From positions 1,550,001-1,614,000 of the forward strand of contig NZ_CP091138.1 in NCBI RefSeq assembly GCF_021582875.1: DNA of 64,000 bases, read 5' to 3'. Shown piece after piece: positions 55,265 to 64,000 of the stretch (positions within the stretch are counted from its first letter, which is position 1; each line of letters begins with the position of its first letter). The notes beneath the pieces are model-generated. The model did not search any database. It was not told where the DNA came from and saw only the letters and a list, made by a program, of their open reading frames with translations. Source of the stretch: Microbacterium sp. KUDC0406 (GTDB lineage Bacteria; Actinomycetota; Actinomycetes; Actinomycetales; Microbacteriaceae). Both the position numbers and the translations under genes were made by a program.

Positions 55265-55945
55265 TCAGCCGGCGCTCCCGGCTCGGTAGCCCACGCCCCG
55301 CACGGTCATCACGATCTTCGGGTTGTCCGGGTCGAGCTCGACCTTGGCGCGCAGCCGCTGCACGTGAACGTTCACGAGACGGGTGTCGGCCTTGTAGTGG
55401 TAGCCCCACACCTGCTCGAGCAGCATCTCGCGGGAGAACACCTGCTGCGGCTTCGACGCGAGCGCGACGAGCAGCTGGAACTCGAGCGGCGTGAGCGAGA
55501 TCGGCGTCGTGCCGCGGCGCACCTCGTGCCCGTCCACGTCGACCACGAGGTCGCCGACGCGCAGCACCTCGGTGGTGGCCTGCGGAGTCGGCCGCAGGCG
55601 GGTGCGGATGCGGGCGACGAGCTCCTTCGGGTTGAACGGCTTGACCATGTAGTCATCGGCGCCCACCTCGAGACCTCGCACGACGTCCGCCGTGTCGCTC
55701 CTGGCCGTCAGCATGATGATCGGCACTCCGGATTCGGCGCGGATGCGGCTGCAGATCTCGATGCCGTCCATGCCGGGGAGCATCAGGTCGAGCAGCACGA
55801 GATCGGGACGCTGACTGCGCCACTGCTCGACCGCCTTTGCCCCATCGGCGCAGAACAGCGGCTCGAAGCCCTCGGTGCGCAGCACGATCCCGATCATCTC
55901 GGCGAGCGCCGTGTCATCGTCGACCACGAGGATGCGTGACGTCAT
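55265..55945 (-). CDS. mtrA: response regulator MtrA
   Basis: A 226-residue OmpR-family response regulator. Receiver: acidic pocket DDD near residue 9-11, phospho-Asp in VLLDLMLPGMDG, Thr in MLTARSD and Lys in YMVKPFNPKEL. Winged helix: SLTPLEFQLLVALASKPQQV, LLEQVWGYHYKADTRLVNVHVQRLR and VRGVGYRAG. Close to identical in pattern to mycobacterial MtrA, which controls dnaA, ripA and rpf genes. Transcribed divergently from the MoxR operon. Confidence 0.97.
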   Translation of the reverse strand: MTSRILVVDDDTALAEMIGIVLRTEGFEPLFCADGAKAVEQWRSQRPDLVLLDLMLPGMDGIEICSRIRAESGVPIIMLTARSDTADVVRGLEVGADDYMVKPFNPKELVARIRTRLRPTPQATTEVLRVGDLVVDVDGHEVRRGTTPISLTPLEFQLLVALASKPQQVFSREMLLEQVWGYHYKADTRLVNVHVQRLRAKVELDPDNPKIVMTVRGVGYRAGSAG

Positions 55946-56202
55946 ATCGGCCCAGCCTCAACAATCTTTGTCCGCTACATGCGGCGCCCGGAGCCCTGAC
56001 CCCGGCGCGACCGCACCTCCGCACAGCTTACTGAATCATGCTCTGCGCGTCCCGGAAGGGCCGCCCGGCACGTCGCGCACTCCTCGCAGACCCTCCGCGG
56101 ACGGCCGCACCCGGGCCGTCGTCGACGTGCCCGAGGGGTGTGACACGATGGGAGCGCGCGGTGTGCCGCCTCATCGGGAGGCCGCGTGGGGAGGGAGTGC
56201 GC
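55946..56202. other. divergent promoter region between mtrA and the membrane/MoxR operon
   Basis: 257 bp with no gene. It must hold the mtrA promoter (minus) and that of the operon at 56203 (plus). I see no strong -10 match and no obvious MtrA repeat; open frames that cross it are reading-frame shadows. Confidence 0.4.
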
Positions 56203-57582
56203 ATGAGCAGCCAGGGCTGGACACCGGCGCCGAGGCGCGGAGCGATTCCGCTGCATCCGATGACGTTCGGGATGCTTCTCGGACGCTCCTTCGCGGCCCT
56301 GCGCCACAACCCGAAGGTGCTGTTCGGCTTCGCCGTCGTCGTGCAGCTGCTGAGCATGCTGGTCGTCCTGGTCGTACTCGGGGCGATCATCACCGCGAGC
56401 TTCCTGCGGCTGCAGACCGTGCAGCCGGGCTCGGACGACTTCGCGACGATCCAGGCCGGCACCACCGGGCTCGCGATCGTGTTCGGCATCGGCGCCGCGC
56501 TCCTCTCCGCCGCCGTGGCCGTCGTCCTGCAGGGCATCGTCGCCGCCGACGTCGCTCTCGCGGCGCTGTCGCAGAAGGGCACGCTGCGCGCGCTCTGGGC
56601 CCGGATGGCCCGGTCATTCTGGCGCCTGATGCTGTACGCCGTGCTGCAGGCCCTCGTCGTCGGCGGCGCCTTCACGCTCATCGCGATCGCCGTCTTCGCG
56701 ATCGCCGCCGGCGCCGGCCTCGCGGGAACGGACGCCACGGGTCTGGCGATCACGCTCACGGTGCTGCTCGGCATCGGCAGCATCCCGCTGTTCGTCTGGC
56801 TGTACACGAAGCTGCTGCTCGTGCCCAGCGTGCTGGTGCTGGAGCGCGCGCCGCTGCGCACCGCCCTCGTGCGCTCCTGGCGGCTCACCCGCGGCCGGTT
56901 CTGGGTCGCGTTCGGGATCATGTTCCTGATCTCGCTGATCATGGGCGTCGCCGCCAACGTCGTCTCGATCCCCGGTGCGCTCATCACGTCGATCGTCATC
57001 GGCATCATCGCGCCCACGGGAGATCCCGACGTCGGGCAGATCGTGTCGATGGTGCTCGCATTCCTGCTGCCGCAGCTGCTGGTGTTCGCGGTGCAGGCGA
57101 TCGGTCAGGTGGTGCAGTGCACCGGCGCCACGCTGGTGTACGTCGATTCCCGGATGCGCTACGAGGGCCTGGATCAGACCCTGATCGCCCATCAGGAGCG
57201 CCGTGCGGCGGGCTGGTCCGAGGAGCAGCTCGGCGACCCCTACGCCGTCGACCCCGCTCGCGCGGTGACGAAGGAGAAGCCGCAGGCTCCGGTGGCATCG
57301 TATGCATACGCGCAGCAGGCGTACGCGCAGCAGGCCCCTGCTGCGCCCTACGGATACGGGCAGCCGCAGGCGCCCGCACCGACCCCTTACGGATACGGGC
57401 AGCCGCAGGCGCCCATGCATCCGCCCTACTATCAGCCGGCACCCCCGGCATCCGCTCCTGCGCCGCCCGCACCCACGGCACCGCCGGCCGGCCCGGAGTC
57501 CACGCCGGCACCGCCGGCACCGCCCGCACCCCCGGCCCCGCCGCGCGACAGCAGCTGGACGCCCCCGAGCGGCGGCGCATGA
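56203..57582 (+). CDS. polytopic membrane protein with Pro-rich tail (glycerophosphodiesterase membrane-domain-like)
   Basis: A 459-residue protein. The first 330 residues hold about six helices with the pattern of the GDPD membrane domain (LHPMTFGMLLGRSFAALRHNP, VLERAPLRTALVRSWRLTRG and FGIMFLISLIMGVAANVVS); the catalytic phosphodiesterase domain is absent. The last 120 residues are low complexity, rich in Pro, Ala, Gly and Tyr, with a 39-bp tandem repeat (57348 and 57387) encoding PYGYGQPQAP twice. GGGGAGGG precedes the ATG at 56203. The ATGA overlap couples it to the DUF4129 gene. Perhaps an envelope scaffold. Confidence 0.75.
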   Translation: MSSQGWTPAPRRGAIPLHPMTFGMLLGRSFAALRHNPKVLFGFAVVVQLLSMLVVLVVLGAIITASFLRLQTVQPGSDDFATIQAGTTGLAIVFGIGAALLSAAVAVVLQGIVAADVALAALSQKGTLRALWARMARSFWRLMLYAVLQALVVGGAFTLIAIAVFAIAAGAGLAGTDATGLAITLTVLLGIGSIPLFVWLYTKLLLVPSVLVLERAPLRTALVRSWRLTRGRFWVAFGIMFLISLIMGVAANVVSIPGALITSIVIGIIAPTGDPDVGQIVSMVLAFLLPQLLVFAVQAIGQVVQCTGATLVYVDSRMRYEGLDQTLIAHQERRAAGWSEEQLGDPYAVDPARAVTKEKPQAPVASYAYAQQAYAQQAPAAPYGYGQPQAPAPTPYGYGQPQAPMHPPYYQPAPPASAPAPPAPTAPPAGPESTPAPPAPPAPPAPPRDSSWTPPSGGA

Positions 57583-58223
57583 TCCGGCTGCTCGCGAACG
57601 CGGACGTGTACATCCCCGACGGGGACGAGGCTCGACGCTGGGCGCAGGACGAGCTCGCCAAGCAGATCTACGAGGAGGCGAAGCCGACCTGGTTCGACCG
57701 GATGTCGCGCGCGATCCTGGAGTTCCTCGGCGGTCTGTTCAGCAGCGACGGCTCCGGGGCCGTCGCCCCGTTCGCAGCCGTGCTCATCGTGCTGGTGATC
57801 GTCGCCGCGCTCGTCGTCGCCCTGGTCGTGTGGGGCCGCCCACGGGCATCACGGGCCATCCGTCGCCGCGCACATCTGCTGGGCGAGGCCGACGACCGCA
57901 GTGCCGCGCAGCTGCGCGCCGACGCCGAACGCGCAGCCCGCGAAGGCGAGTGGGATGCCGCCGTGACGCTGCGCTTCCGCGGCCTGGCACGAGGCCTCAT
58001 CGAGCGCGACCTGATCGACCCCGCGCCCGGCGCCACCGCGCAGGCGATCTCGCGGGACGCCGGTGCCGCACTGCCCGCAGAGCACACCGCCCTGCACGAG
58101 GCGGCCTCGATCTTCGATCGGGTGCGATACCTGAGCGTGCCCGCGACCGAGGAGGACTATCGCGTGGTCGCCGGCACCGACGACCGGTCGACCTCGCTGC
58201 GGCCCGAGGCGGTGCCGACATGA
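57579..58223 (+). CDS. DUF4129 domain protein
   Basis: A 214-residue protein with one transmembrane helix (VAPFAAVLIVLVIVAALVVALVVWG, about 65-89) and a cytosolic DUF4129 domain (SAAQLRADAERAAREGEWDAA, TLRFRGLARGLIERDLID, FDRVRYLSVPATEEDYR). DUF4129 proteins nearly always sit beside MoxR, DUF58 and DUF4350 genes, as here, in modules that handle protein assembly at the envelope. Overlaps both neighbours by four bases. Confidence 0.85.
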   Translation: MIRLLANADVYIPDGDEARRWAQDELAKQIYEEAKPTWFDRMSRAILEFLGGLFSSDGSGAVAPFAAVLIVLVIVAALVVALVVWGRPRASRAIRRRAHLLGEADDRSAAQLRADAERAAREGEWDAAVTLRFRGLARGLIERDLIDPAPGATAQAISRDAGAALPAEHTALHEAASIFDRVRYLSVPATEEDYRVVAGTDDRSTSLRPEAVPT

Positions 58224-59476
58224 CCCTCGTCGCGGACGCCGCAGCGGCGCCGGGCGCGGACGAAGCCGCATCCACCGCCGCCGCCCGCCCGCGCGGGCGC
58301 TGGCGACGTCTGGTCGGATGGCTCGTCGTCGTGCTGATGCTGATCGGCGGCACCGCGATCGCCGCCCGTCTCGTGACGGCTCCTCCTGCCGTGGGCGCCG
58401 CGCTCGATCCGGAGGGTCCCGGCGACACCGGTGCACGTGCGCTGGCGGAGATCCTGCGGCAGCAGGGCGCCGAGGTGACCGTTGTGCGCTCGCATGCCGA
58501 CGTGAGCGCAGAGCTCGACGACGGCACGACGCTCGCGATGGCCGACCCGGTGTACCTCACCGACGAGGCGGTGCAGGAGATGGTCGCGGACGCGCCTCGC
58601 ACAGTGCTGCTCTCGAGCAGCGCGAGGACGCTGCGGCTGTTCGATCTCGGCGATTCCGCACCCGACCGGCCCGACCGCGCCTCGGCCGACTGCGACGAGC
58701 CGGAGTTCGCCAGGGTGGGGACCATCGTGCCCGGTCGCATGTTCGCCCCGGCGGAAGGCGTGGACGGCTGCTTCACCGGCCAGGACGGCAGCGCGGCAGT
58801 GCTCGTCGGCGGCTCCGAGTCGCAGCGGATCTCGCTCGCGGACGGGTCCGTGCTGTTCACCAACGGCCACCTCGCCGAGAACGGCAACGCGGCCCTCGGC
58901 CTCGCGCTGCTCGGCCAGACCGGCCGCGTGGTCTGGTACGTCCCCTCCTTCGGCGACAGCGACATCAGCGGGGAGGCGCCGGACACCCTCGGTGCCCGCA
59001 CTCCCGGCTGGGTCACGCCCGCCATCCTCACTCTGCTGCTCGCCGGGCTCGCCGCCGCCCTCTGGCGCGGGCGCCGGTTCGGACCGCTCGTCGCCGAGAC
59101 ACTGCCGGTGACGGTGCGCGCTTCCGAGACGATGCACGGCCGTGCGCGGCTCACGGCGAAGGCGGCCGACGCACCGCACGCAGCCGCGGCGATCCGCGAG
59201 GGCACCGTCCGCAGGCTCGCCCAGCGCCTCGCCCTGGGCGACCGCGTCGCCGCGCACGAGGTCGCGGACGCGGCATCCGATCGGCTGCGCATCCCGCGCG
59301 GCACTCTGCAGGACCTGCTCGCGGGAGATCCGCCGTCCGACGATCAGCAGCTCGTCGAGATGGCCCGCCGCCTCGCCGAGTTGGAGGACGCCGTGGACGC
59401 CGCGCTCCATCCGGATCTCGCACCTCGAACCCCGACGACCGATCTCGATCCGGAAGGACATCCCCGTGACCGATGA
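58220..59476 (+). CDS. DUF4350 domain membrane protein
   Basis: A 418-residue protein: N-terminal helix (LVGWLVVVLMLIGGTAIAARL, about 31-51), an extracytoplasmic DUF4350 domain (DPEGPGDTGARALAEILRQQGA, ADPVYLTDEAVQEMV, GNAALGLALLGQTGRVVWYVPS), a second helix (TPAILTLLLAGLAAALWRGR) and a cytosolic helical tail. The DUF4350 fold is GATase-like but lacks a nucleophile. Coupled to DUF4129 (ATGA) and overlapping moxR by 11 bp. Confidence 0.85.
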   Translation: MTLVADAAAAPGADEAASTAAARPRGRWRRLVGWLVVVLMLIGGTAIAARLVTAPPAVGAALDPEGPGDTGARALAEILRQQGAEVTVVRSHADVSAELDDGTTLAMADPVYLTDEAVQEMVADAPRTVLLSSSARTLRLFDLGDSAPDRPDRASADCDEPEFARVGTIVPGRMFAPAEGVDGCFTGQDGSAAVLVGGSESQRISLADGSVLFTNGHLAENGNAALGLALLGQTGRVVWYVPSFGDSDISGEAPDTLGARTPGWVTPAILTLLLAGLAAALWRGRRFGPLVAETLPVTVRASETMHGRARLTAKAADAPHAAAAIREGTVRRLAQRLALGDRVAAHEVADAASDRLRIPRGTLQDLLAGDPPSDDQQLVEMARRLAELEDAVDAALHPDLAPRTPTTDLDPEGHPRDR

Positions 59477-60439
59477 GAACACCCCGACGACCGATGACTC
59501 GGCCCTGCGCCACGCCATGCACCGCGTACGGCTCGAGGTCGACAAGGCCGTGATCGGCCAGGCCGGGACCGTCACCGGTCTGCTGGTCGCGCTGCTCGCC
59601 CGCGGCCATGTGCTGCTGGAGGGCGTGCCCGGCGTCGCGAAGACGCTCGTGGTGCGCTCGTTCGCCCGCGCGCTGGGTCTGGACACCAAGCGAGTGCAGT
59701 TCACCCCCGACCTGATGCCGGGCGACGTCACCGGATCGCTCGTCTACGACGCGCGCACCGGTGAGTTCGAGTTCCGGCCGGGTCCGGTGTTCACCAGCAT
59801 CCTGCTCGCCGACGAGATCAACCGCACTCCTCCCAAGACGCAGGCCGCGCTGCTCGAGGCGATGGAGGAGCGCCAGGTCTCAGCCGACGGCGTCAGCCGG
59901 CCGCTGCCGGATCCGTTCCTGGTGGCCGCGACGCAGAATCCGGTCGAGCACGAGGGCACCTACACCCTGCCCGAAGCGCAGCTGGATCGGTTCCTGATGA
60001 AGCTGGTCGTCGGGATGCCCGAGCGCGACGCCGAGGTCTCGGTGCTGCGCCTGCACGCCGAGGGGTTCTCCCCCGCCTGCTGAGCGGGGTCGAGGCCGTG
60101 ATCACGGCCGAGGAGATCCGCGCCGCGCAAGAGGCCGCAGCACGAGTGCAGGTCACGGACGAGGTGCTGGGCTACGTCGTCGATCTGGCCAGGGCGACCA
60201 GACAGTCGCCGTCGGTCGAACTCGGCGCCAGCCCGCGCGCCGCGACAGCGCTGCTCGCCGCGGCGAAGGCATGGGCGTGGCTGAACGCCTCCACGGCGGT
60301 GACCCCTGACCACGTGCAGACCATGCTCATGCCGGTCTGGCGGCACCGCCTTCAGCTGCGCCCGGACGCGCAGATGGAGGGTGTGACCGCCGACGCCGTA
60401 CTCGGCTCGGTGGTGCAGCAGACCCGGGTCCCGATCTGA
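59466..60439 (+). CDS. MoxR-type AAA+ ATPase (frame broken near 60072)
   Basis: A MoxR-family AAA+ chaperone: Walker A EGVPGVAKTLV, Walker B SILLADEINRTPPKTQAALL, sensor 1 FLVAATQNPVEHEGTYTLPEAQLDRF, and the lid domain after the break (ITAEEIRAAQEAAARVQVTD to LRPDAQMEGVTADAVL). One C is missing in TTCTCCCCCGCCTG (60069-60075); restoring it joins EGFSP to RLLSGVEAV and gives 324 residues. GTG start at 59466. Partner of the DUF58 protein that follows 17 bp later; such pairs load metals or assemble envelope complexes. Confidence 0.9.
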
Positions 60440-60456
60440 TCGCCTGAGGAGAGCTC

Positions 60457-61764
60457 GTGTTCTTCACCGGACGGTTCGCCCTGCTCGTCGGAGCCGGCGT
60501 CTTCCCGATCGCTCTGCTGACCGCGGCGGGCGCCTCGCCGTGGCTGGTGTTCGCGGCCTGGATCGCCCTGTGCGTCGTGCTCGTCGCGGTGGACGTACTG
60601 CTGGCGGCGAGCGCCCGGCAGGTGGTGGTCACCCGGCGGGTGCCGGAGCGCGCGCGACTGGGCGAGCCGGTCGCCGCGAGTGTGGCGCTGCAGAACACGG
60701 GACGGCGCACTCTGCACGCGCTGGTGCGGGATGCCTGGCAGCCGACCGCGGGTGCACCGATCGAGCGCACCCGTCTGGTGGTCCCGCCGGGAGAGCGCCG
60801 TCGGACGCCGGTCCCGCTGCTGCCCCGTCGACGCGGCGAACTCGTCAGCGAGTTCGTGATCCTGCGGTCCCGCGGACCGCTCGGTCTCGGCGGTCGTCAG
60901 ACCAGGCACGATGTACGCGGCGCCATCCGGGTGCTGCCGGCGTTCGCCTCGCGCAAGCACCTCCCCTCGCGGCTGGCCCGACTGCGCGAGCTGGACGGCA
61001 ACACGTCCCTCCAGGTGCGCGGTCAGGGCACGGAGTTCGACTCGCTTCGCGAGTACGTGCGCGGCGATGACGTGCGCTCGATCGACTGGCGCGCCACCGC
61101 GCGTGCCGGCACCACCATGCTGCGCACCTGGCGCCCCGAGCGCGACCGGCACGTGGTGATCCTCATCGACACCGGTCGCACGGCGGCGGCCCGCGTCGGC
61201 GACGGCACCCGCCTCGACGCCTCGCTCGAGGCGGCGCTGCTGCTCGCCGCCCTCGCGAACCGGGCCGGCGACCACGTGCACCTGCTGATGTACGACCGAG
61301 TCGCCCGCGCCCGCGTCACCGGAGTGGACGGTGCCCCGCTGCTGCCGGCGCTCAGCGACGCGATGGCGCCCGTGCACGCGCAGCTGATCGACACCGACTG
61401 GCCCAGCGCGTTCGCGGCGATCCGCTCGATGACCACGCGTCCGTCCCTGGTCGTGGTGCTCACCGCTCAGGATGCTGCGGAGTCGGCGCGTGGTTTCCTC
61501 GGCGCGTTCCCGCAGGCGTCGCGGGCGACGACCGTGCTGGTCGGCTCGACGACCGACGACGGCATCGTCCGGCTCGCACGTCGGCGCGACTCGCGCGCCG
61601 ACGTGTATCTCGCGGCGGCTGCGGAGCGCACGATGCGCGACGCGGAGAACGTCGCGGACGCGGTCCGTCGCGCCGGAGGTGAGGCGATCGCCGCAGACCC
61701 GGAGTCGCTGCCGCCGAGGATCGCGGACCGGTACCTCGAGCTCAAGGCCGCCGGCCGCCTCTGA
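60457..61764 (+). CDS. DUF58 domain protein (MoxR partner)
   Basis: A 435-residue protein with two N-terminal helices (FALLVGAGVFPIALLTAAGA, WLVFAAWIALCVVLVAVDVLL), a beta-sandwich region, the DUF58 core (FDSLREYVRGDDVRSIDWRATAR) and a von Willebrand-like VWA segment (RHVVILIDTGRTAAA), whose MIDAS is incomplete (DTGRT in place of DxSxS). GTG start behind GAGGAGAG. Last gene of the operon. Confidence 0.88.
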   Translation: MFFTGRFALLVGAGVFPIALLTAAGASPWLVFAAWIALCVVLVAVDVLLAASARQVVVTRRVPERARLGEPVAASVALQNTGRRTLHALVRDAWQPTAGAPIERTRLVVPPGERRRTPVPLLPRRRGELVSEFVILRSRGPLGLGGRQTRHDVRGAIRVLPAFASRKHLPSRLARLRELDGNTSLQVRGQGTEFDSLREYVRGDDVRSIDWRATARAGTTMLRTWRPERDRHVVILIDTGRTAAARVGDGTRLDASLEAALLLAALANRAGDHVHLLMYDRVARARVTGVDGAPLLPALSDAMAPVHAQLIDTDWPSAFAAIRSMTTRPSLVVVLTAQDAAESARGFLGAFPQASRATTVLVGSTTDDGIVRLARRRDSRADVYLAAAAERTMRDAENVADAVRRAGGEAIAADPESLPPRIADRYLELKAAGRL

Positions 61765-61833
61765 TCGGGCATCGTCGGTCTCTCTCGTCGAGACCCCGCC
61801 GCCTCGCCCACGCCCCGCCTGAACAACCGGCAA

Positions 61834-61871
61834 CCAGACGGGGCCCCGGCAACCGGACGGGGCCCCGGCAA
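61834..61871. repeat. 19-bp tandem repeat, two copies
   Basis: CCAGACGGGGCCCCGGCAA (61834-61852) and CCGGACGGGGCCCCGGCAA (61853-61871), differing by one base; a partial copy (CCTGGCCGG) follows. Intergenic, between DUF58 and katG. Confidence 0.7.
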
Positions 61872-61887
61872 CCTGGCCGGAGCGACG

Positions 61888-61922
61888 GAACGGCCCCCGC
61901 CCCATGCGGGCGGAGGCCGTTC
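61888..61922. terminator. terminator hairpin serving katG (and DUF58)
   Basis: GAACGGCCCCCGCCC (61888-61902) pairs with GGGCGGAGGCCGTTC (61908-61922) in 14 of 15 positions, 15 bp beyond the katG stop. The genes converge here. Confidence 0.75.
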
Positions 61923-61936
61923 GACTGAGGGACGAC

Positions 61937-64000
61937 TCAGACCAGGTCGAAGCGGTCCAGCTCCATGACCTTCGTCCATGCGGCCACGAAGTCGGCGACG
62001 AACTTGTCAGCAGCCGTGTCGGAGGCGTAGACCTCGGCGACCGCGCGCAACTCGGAGTTCGAGCCGAACACGAGGTCGGCGCGGGTGCCGATCCACTTGA
62101 GCTCACCGGTGGCGAGCTCGGTCGCCTGGAAGGCGTGCGAACCCGGGTCCAGCGGCTTCCACTCGTACGCCATGTCGAGCACGTTGACGAAGAAGTCGTT
62201 CGTGAGCACGCCCGGGCGGTCGGTGAGCACGCCGTACTTCGAACCGTCCCAGTTGGCATCCAGCGCACGCAGGCCACCGACGAGCACCGTCATCTCGGGT
62301 GCGGTCAGGTTCAGCAGACTCGCCTTGTCGACCAGCAGGTACTCCGCCTGCAGCTCGGCGGCGGTCGCCAGCGGACCCTGGTAGTTGCGGAATCCGTCGG
62401 CGAGCGGCTCGAGATACTCGAACGACGCGATGTCGGTCTTCTCCTGAGTGGCGTCGGTGCGGCCTGCGTGGAACGGCACGGTCACGTCGGTGCCGGCATC
62501 CCGCGCCGCCTTCTCGACGCCGGCATTGCCGGCGAGGACGATCAGGTCGGCCAGCGACACCTTCTTGCCGGATGCCTCGAACTCGGCCTTCACGCCGCGC
62601 AGCGCGTCCAGCACCTTGGCGGTGCGGGCCGGGTTGTTGACCTCCCAGCGGTTCTGCGGCTCGAGGGCGATGCGGGCGCCGTTGACGCCGCCGCGCTTGT
62701 CGCTGTTGCGGAAGGAGGCCGCGGCGGACCACGCGGTGGAGACGAGCTCCTGCACGCTCAGACCGGTCTCGAGGATCTGCTGCTTCAGCGCGGCCTCGTC
62801 GGCCGCATCGATCAGCTCGTGATCGACGGCGGGCACCGGGTCCTGCCAGATGAGCTCCTCGGTGGGCGCGAGCTTGCCGACGTACCGGGTCGACGGGCCC
62901 ATGTCGCGGTGAGTCAGCTTGAACCAGGCGCGAGCGTACGCGTCCGAGAAGGCCTCGGGGTCGTCGCGGAACTTCGCCGAGATCGGCCCGTAGATCGGGT
63001 CGAAGCGCAGCGACAGGTCGCTGGTGAGCATGCGCGGCTCGCGGCGCTTGGTCTCGTCGTGCGCCATCGGAACCATGTCAGCACCGGCGCCGTTCTTCGG
63101 ACGCCACTGCTTCGCACCGGCGGGGCTGTCCATCAGCTCCCACTCGTAGGCGTACAGAATGTGGAAGAACTCGTTGTCCCAGCGGGTGGGGTGGTACGTC
63201 CAGGTGACCTCCAGGCCGCTCGCGGTCTGGTCGTCGCCCTTGCCGGTGCCGAAGGAGTTCTTCCAGCCCAGGCCCATCTGCTCCATCGGGGCGTCCTCGG
63301 GCGAAGGGCCGACGAGGTCGGCGCCGCCCGCCCCATGGGTCTTGCCGAAGGTGTGGCCACCGGCGATCAGCGCGACGGTCTCCTCGTCGTTCATCGCCAT
63401 GCGGGCGAAGGTCTCGCGGATGTCGCTCGCCAGCTCGATCGGGTCGGGGTTGCCGCCGATGCCCTCGGGGTTGACGTAGATGAGACCCATCTGCACCGCC
63501 GCGAGCGGGTTCTCCAGGTCACGCTTCTCACCCGGGGTGTAGCGCTTGTCGTCACCGAGCCAGGTGTTCTCCGAGCCCCAGTACACGTCGTCGTCCGGCT
63601 CCCAGGCATCCACCCGGCCACCGGCGAAGCCGAAGGTCTTGAAGCCCATCTGCTCCATCGCGACGTTGCCCGCGAAGATCATCAGGTCGGCCCAGGAGAC
63701 CTTGTCGCCCCACTTCTTCTTGACCGGCCAGAGGATGCGCCGGGGCTTGTCGAGGCCGGCGTTGTCGGGCCAGCTGTTCAACGGCGCGAAGCGCTGCTGC
63801 CCGGAGTTGCCACCGCCGCGGCCGTCGGTGACACGGTACGTGCCCGCACTGTGCCAGGCCATGCGCACCATCGCGGGGCCGTAGTTGCCGAAGTCGGCGG
63901 GCCAGAAGTCCTGCGGGGTGGTCAGGACGGCCTCGATGTCGGCGCGCAGCTCGTCGAGGTCGACGGTCTTGAACGCCTCGCGGTAGTCGTACTCGGGGCC
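61937..64000 (-). CDS. katG: catalase-peroxidase KatG (N-terminus beyond the window)
   Basis: 688 C-terminal codons of a bifunctional heme catalase-peroxidase. The distal site [13 protein letters not shown] (Trp and His), the Tyr of [11 protein letters not shown] and the Met of [10 protein letters not shown] that make the Trp-Tyr-Met crosslink, and the proximal heme ligand in [14 protein letters not shown] are all present, as is the heme-free C-terminal domain ([36 protein letters not shown]). About the first 45-50 residues lie outside. Protects against hydrogen peroxide; a Fur-type furA gene often precedes katG in actinobacteria but would be off the window. Confidence 0.97.
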   Translation of the reverse strand, partial: GPEYDYREAFKTVDLDELRADIEAVLTTPQDFWPADFGNYGPAMVRMAWHSAGTYRVTDGRGGGNSGQQRFAPLNSWPDNAGLDKPRRILWPVKKKWGDKVSWADLMIFAGNVAMEQMGFKTFGFAGGRVDAWEPDDDVYWGSENTWLGDDKRYTPGEKRDLENPLAAVQMGLIYVNPEGIGGNPDPIELASDIRETFARMAMNDEETVALIAGGHTFGKTHGAGGADLVGPSPEDAPMEQMGLGWKNSFGTGKGDDQTASGLEVTWTYHPTRWDNEFFHILYAYEWELMDSPAGAKQWRPKNGAGADMVPMAHDETKRREPRMLTSDLSLRFDPIYGPISAKFRDDPEAFSDAYARAWFKLTHRDMGPSTRYVGKLAPTEELIWQDPVPAVDHELIDAADEAALKQQILETGLSVQELVSTAWSAAASFRNSDKRGGVNGARIALEPQNRWEVNNPARTAKVLDALRGVKAEFEASGKKVSLADLIVLAGNAGVEKAARDAGTDVTVPFHAGRTDATQEKTDIASFEYLEPLADGFRNYQGPLATAAELQAEYLLVDKASLLNLTAPEMTVLVGGLRALDANWDGSKYGVLTDRPGVLTNDFFVNVLDMAYEWKPLDPGSHAFQATELATGELKWIGTRADLVFGSNSELRAVAEVYASDTAADKFVADFVAAWTKVMELDRFDLV

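Overview
The window is a GC-rich (about 70 percent), gene-dense chromosomal segment of an actinobacterium, most likely a Microbacterium or close Microbacteriaceae relative. The basis is the marker set: the single-chain 2-oxoglutarate enzyme Kgd, the sigma-H/RsrA pair, WhiB1, PdtaS, MtrA-MtrB-LpqB and the CBS-containing GuaB1. The genus is an inference. I saw no rRNA, tRNA, CRISPR array, insertion sequence or prophage gene.

Layout. 1-3036 (minus): acetyltransferase fragment, ung, peptidase E-like, SDR, Tat-exported protein. 3235-5881 (plus): metY-metX. 5878-9046 (minus): NUDIX, MTH1187-type protein, GT87-like enzyme, nnrD. 9094-10161: old-yellow-enzyme oxidoreductase. 10204-12578 (minus): two CNNM/CBS membrane proteins. 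12861-13853: AbiEi-like/PD-(D/E)XK-like protein. 14178-15638: guaB1. 15788-19450: kgd. 19645-20942: Eis-type acetyltransferase. 20975-27649: rsrA-sigH facing aroA-rsgA-bcp, then whiB1, pdtaS and an Rv3235-like gene. 27800-30659: small unknown gene, HTH protein, SAF protein and CpaE/Ssd-like ATPase. 30607-31832: alaT. 31842-41173: accessory carbamoyl-metabolism locus. 41320-44127: secA. 44329-48583: padR plus an ABC exporter. 48942-51790: coiled-coil protein, hpf, comF. 51879-55945: mtrA-mtrB-lpqB. 56203-61764: a MoxR/DUF58/DUF4129/DUF4350 membrane operon. 61937-64000: katG, cut by the window edge.

From sigH to mtrA the order of core genes matches, as I remember it, the Mycobacterium tuberculosis block Rv3219-Rv3246. 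Two accessory blocks interrupt it here: the carbamoyl locus and the PadR/ABC/coiled-coil block. The carbamoyl locus is the most interesting part. It has an FCD-type GntR regulator and a carbamate kinase facing a translationally coupled operon of DUF2877, NCS1 permease, ankyrin-repeat protein, FdrA, DUF1116 and NCS2 permease. FdrA, DUF1116 and DUF2877 are the three subunits of the E. coli oxamic transcarbamylase (AllFGH), so import of a ureide or nucleobase, carbamoyl transfer to phosphate and ATP formation by the kinase is a coherent reading. Three GGTAT repeats spaced exactly 20 bp apart lie in the divergent promoter, and another copy lies before the regulator.

Quality note: ten otherwise conserved genes (metY, metX, nnrD, eis-like, bcp, CpaE-like, alaT, DUF2877, lpqB, moxR) each carry one frame break, nine of them a net loss of one base, mostly in C or G runs. 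These look like sequencing or assembly errors rather than real decay. I give each such gene as one full-length feature.
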